Assembly: GCF_000378305.1 (NCBI RefSeq)
Contig: NZ_KB899539.1
Location: 95,854 to 159,853, forward strand
Source of the DNA: Thioalkalivibrio sp. ALJ12
Lineage (GTDB): Bacteria > Pseudomonadota > Gammaproteobacteria > Ectothiorhodospirales > Ectothiorhodospiraceae
DNA: 64,000 nucleotides
Direction of reading: 5' to 3'
Part shown: piece by piece, positions 62,597-64,000 of the stretch
Layout of the letters: every line of letters begins with the position of its first letter
Position numbering within the stretch: position 1 is the stretch's first letter
Made by a program: the position numbers and the translations under genes
Notes under the pieces: generated by a model
Databases searched by the model: none
Told to the model about the DNA's origin: nothing
What the model saw: only the letters and a program-made list of their open reading frames with translations

Positions 62597-63454
62597 TCAT
62601 AGGTCGTCCATGAGACTCTTGAAGGCCTGATAGTCCTCGGGGCTCGCCGGTTCAAAGCCACGGGGGTGGCCAAAGGTTCTGAGCTGTTGTTGCCCCTGAG
62701 TGGTGTCGGAGAGCTGCAGGAACAGCGTCTCCAATTCTAGAACATCCCTCTGCGCGCGTTCGTGCAACACGATGGTCATGCCGGGGAAGGGGTCCGACTG
62801 GGCCAGGATGCGGGCCAGGCTGCCATCGGCAAGGGCGATGGTGCGGGGTTCGTCCCGGAGCGGGCGAGGAGGGTCGAGGGCGCGGGCATCGATCACGAGC
62901 ACGGCGGCTTCGGCAAGCCCCCGCTGCATGGCCGACACGGCGGCATTGTGGTGCGGGAACTCGAGGAATCGGACGGGTGGATCTTCACTGTCGAACACCG
63001 CGCCGACTCGCTCTCGAGCCAGCCGAGTGCCCAGACTGTGACGGGCGGGGGTTGCCAGCGTCGTGTCCTCCAGGTCCGCCAGTTGCCGGGGGGAGGTGTC
63101 CATGGGTACTACGATGATCATGGCCAGTTCGTCGCGTGAGCGTACGAGCGGTCGGTACGGGCTGCTCTCTCCAAGCGCGGGCACGACATGCGGGGCGACA
63201 ATCGCCACGTCGTAGCGCTCAGTCTGCAGGCGTTCGAGAAAATGCAGGAAGTCCCGTGAGGCCTCCAGACGAACGGGCGCTTGCCGTACCTCCGCGAACC
63301 AGTCGCGTAGTGGTGCGTATCGCTGAAAGAGGTCGTGAGGGCTCGCGAATGGCTGCAGCCCAAGCTCCCAGGTGTCGTCCGCGAGCGCATGCCCGGTGAG
63401 TAGGGCGAGAGCCAGTATCAGTCCCGGCCCCCATCGGCGGGGCCGGCGACTCAT
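62597..63454 (-). CDS. PhnD-like periplasmic substrate-binding protein
   Basis: 285 aa from the internal ATG that starts a signal peptide (MSRRPRRWGPGLILALALL, cleavage after HALA). LGLQPFASPHDLFQRYAPLRDW near 30-50 and a hinge and C-lobe with SLGTRLARERVG and DPFPGMTIVLHE follow the phosphate/phosphite/phosphonate-binding PhnD pattern. No permease or ATPase gene is nearby; orphan PhnD-like proteins are sometimes sensors linked to c-di-GMP proteins, and one lies 700 bases downstream on the same strand. Confidence 0.85.
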   Translation of the reverse strand: MSRRPRRWGPGLILALALLTGHALADDTWELGLQPFASPHDLFQRYAPLRDWFAEVRQAPVRLEASRDFLHFLERLQTERYDVAIVAPHVVPALGESSPYRPLVRSRDELAMIIVVPMDTSPRQLADLEDTTLATPARHSLGTRLARERVGAVFDSEDPPVRFLEFPHHNAAVSAMQRGLAEAAVLVIDARALDPPRPLRDEPRTIALADGSLARILAQSDPFPGMTIVLHERAQRDVLELETLFLQLSDTTQGQQQLRTFGHPRGFEPASPEDYQAFKSLMDDL

Positions 63455-63730
63455 GGCGGCTGGAGGGGGCGCTCCGGCACTGGCTTGGTCCATCGGGTGG
63501 GATCCCGGCGGCAGGGCTTACAGGTGTCTATAGTCAACCGCACTCGGTGTGTCCATGCGTCAATAAATCGGCGCCGCAGCCGGACGTTCGTTCGTGCTGC
63601 TGTCGGGAATCCGTTGAATCCGCCCGGGCGCGTCTCATCGGGCGGGTTGCGAGGGGGCTGGCGTCGAATTTGCATGAAGCGGTCTCGCATGCAGATGACC
63701 GCGTCGACGGGCGCGGCCGGAGGAATCAAT

Positions 63731-64000
63731 ATGACCATTTTCGACCGGGTAGCCGAGGCGTTGCTCGCCACTTTGCAGGGGCTGACCCCGCTCACCGTTA
63801 TCGGGGCCTTTTCGCTGTTGCTGTTCGCGCTCTTTCTGGTGGCCCTGATGGCGCTGACGCTTCGCCGGGCGAACGCGTTTCAGGGTGCCGCGCCGGCGCT
63901 GCTGACCACGCTCGGGGTTCTGGGTACGTTCCTCGGGGTGGCGATCGGCCTGATCGACTTCGATGCGGCGCGGGTAGAGGCGAGCATTCCGGCGTTGCTG
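63731..64000 (+). CDS. MotA/TolQ/ExbB-type channel protein, ZorA-like (cut by window end)
   Basis: First 90 codons, with GGAGG ten bases upstream. One transmembrane helix (about 22-45) is followed by APALLTTLGVLGTFLGVAIG near 54-73, the second-helix motif of MotA/TolQ/ExbB proteins and especially of ZorA from Zorya defence systems. The Pro and the LGTFLG pore-side motif are kept. The rest of the gene, and any zorB/C/D partners, lie beyond the window, so the defence assignment is inference. Confidence 0.7.
   Translation, partial: MTIFDRVAEALLATLQGLTPLTVIGAFSLLLFALFLVALMALTLRRANAFQGAAPALLTTLGVLGTFLGVAIGLIDFDAARVEASIPALL

Overview
The window is a high-GC bacterial chromosome segment. Gene content (hpnC/D/E hopanoid genes, ubiG, an oxygen-independent hemN with an FNR-like box, glycogen genes beside a GH57 enzyme) and many REP-like palindromes suggest a gammaproteobacterium, possibly Ectothiorhodospiraceae (Thioalkalivibrio-like). 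The taxonomic call is inference; no rRNA gene is present.

Positions 1-32.7 kb hold a large mosaic surface-glycan locus, all on the + strand. It contains a membrane protein with a degenerate kinase-like tail, several GT2, GT4-like and GT61 glycosyltransferases, a GT29 sialyltransferase-type enzyme, three unrelated sulfotransferases, an FkbM methyltransferase domain, a PglK/MsbA-like ABC exporter, a UDP-glucuronate decarboxylase (UDP-xylose supply) and a nucleotide-sugar epimerase. Its hallmark is a family of proteins carrying a PL5-type alginate-lyase (alpha/alpha toroid) domain. One (775 aa) is joined to a GT-like N-terminal domain. One (1469 aa) is a four-domain fusion: GT-like, lyase, GT4, FkbM. 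One (900 aa) is a probable catalytically dead lyase followed by a repetitive coiled coil. A truncated remnant of the family lies at 14.7 kb. GC content falls sharply in blocks (about 8.0-14.7, 25.3-26.2 and 28.1-30.4 kb), and the locus is littered with gene remnants, a 510-bp diverged direct duplication and RAYT transposons. This looks like repeated cassette exchange. A reasonable reading is that the locus makes, modifies (sulfate, methyl, xylose, possibly sialic-acid-like sugars), exports and trims an acidic glycan.

Positions 32.7-34.5 kb are a repeat-rich boundary with a HigB/HigA-type toxin-antitoxin pair and a small Mrr-like protein. Positions 34.5-41.2 kb carry glycogen/alpha-glucan metabolism: glgB (minus) divergent from glgC, a GH57 enzyme and malQ.

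Positions 41.2-42.6 kb hold tRNA-Ser(UGA), tRNA-Val(CAC) and tRNA-Ser(CGA), plus three damaged tRNA-Ser copies. Each damaged copy carries a 72-74-nt hairpin-rich insert at the same place in the T-loop. This is the most unusual structure in the window.

Positions 42.6-64 kb are mostly housekeeping: pdxH, a CDGSH/glutamate-synthase-like fusion, two tandem globins, a YgiQ radical SAM protein, an SDR, hpnE-hpnD, hemN, hpnC, the series mtaD-ubiG-gph-rmuC, wrbA with an operator-like palindrome, a PAS-GGDEF-EAL protein, a DoxX protein and a PhnD-like binding protein. The last 270 bases start a MotA/TolQ/ExbB-type channel gene that resembles ZorA of the Zorya anti-phage system.
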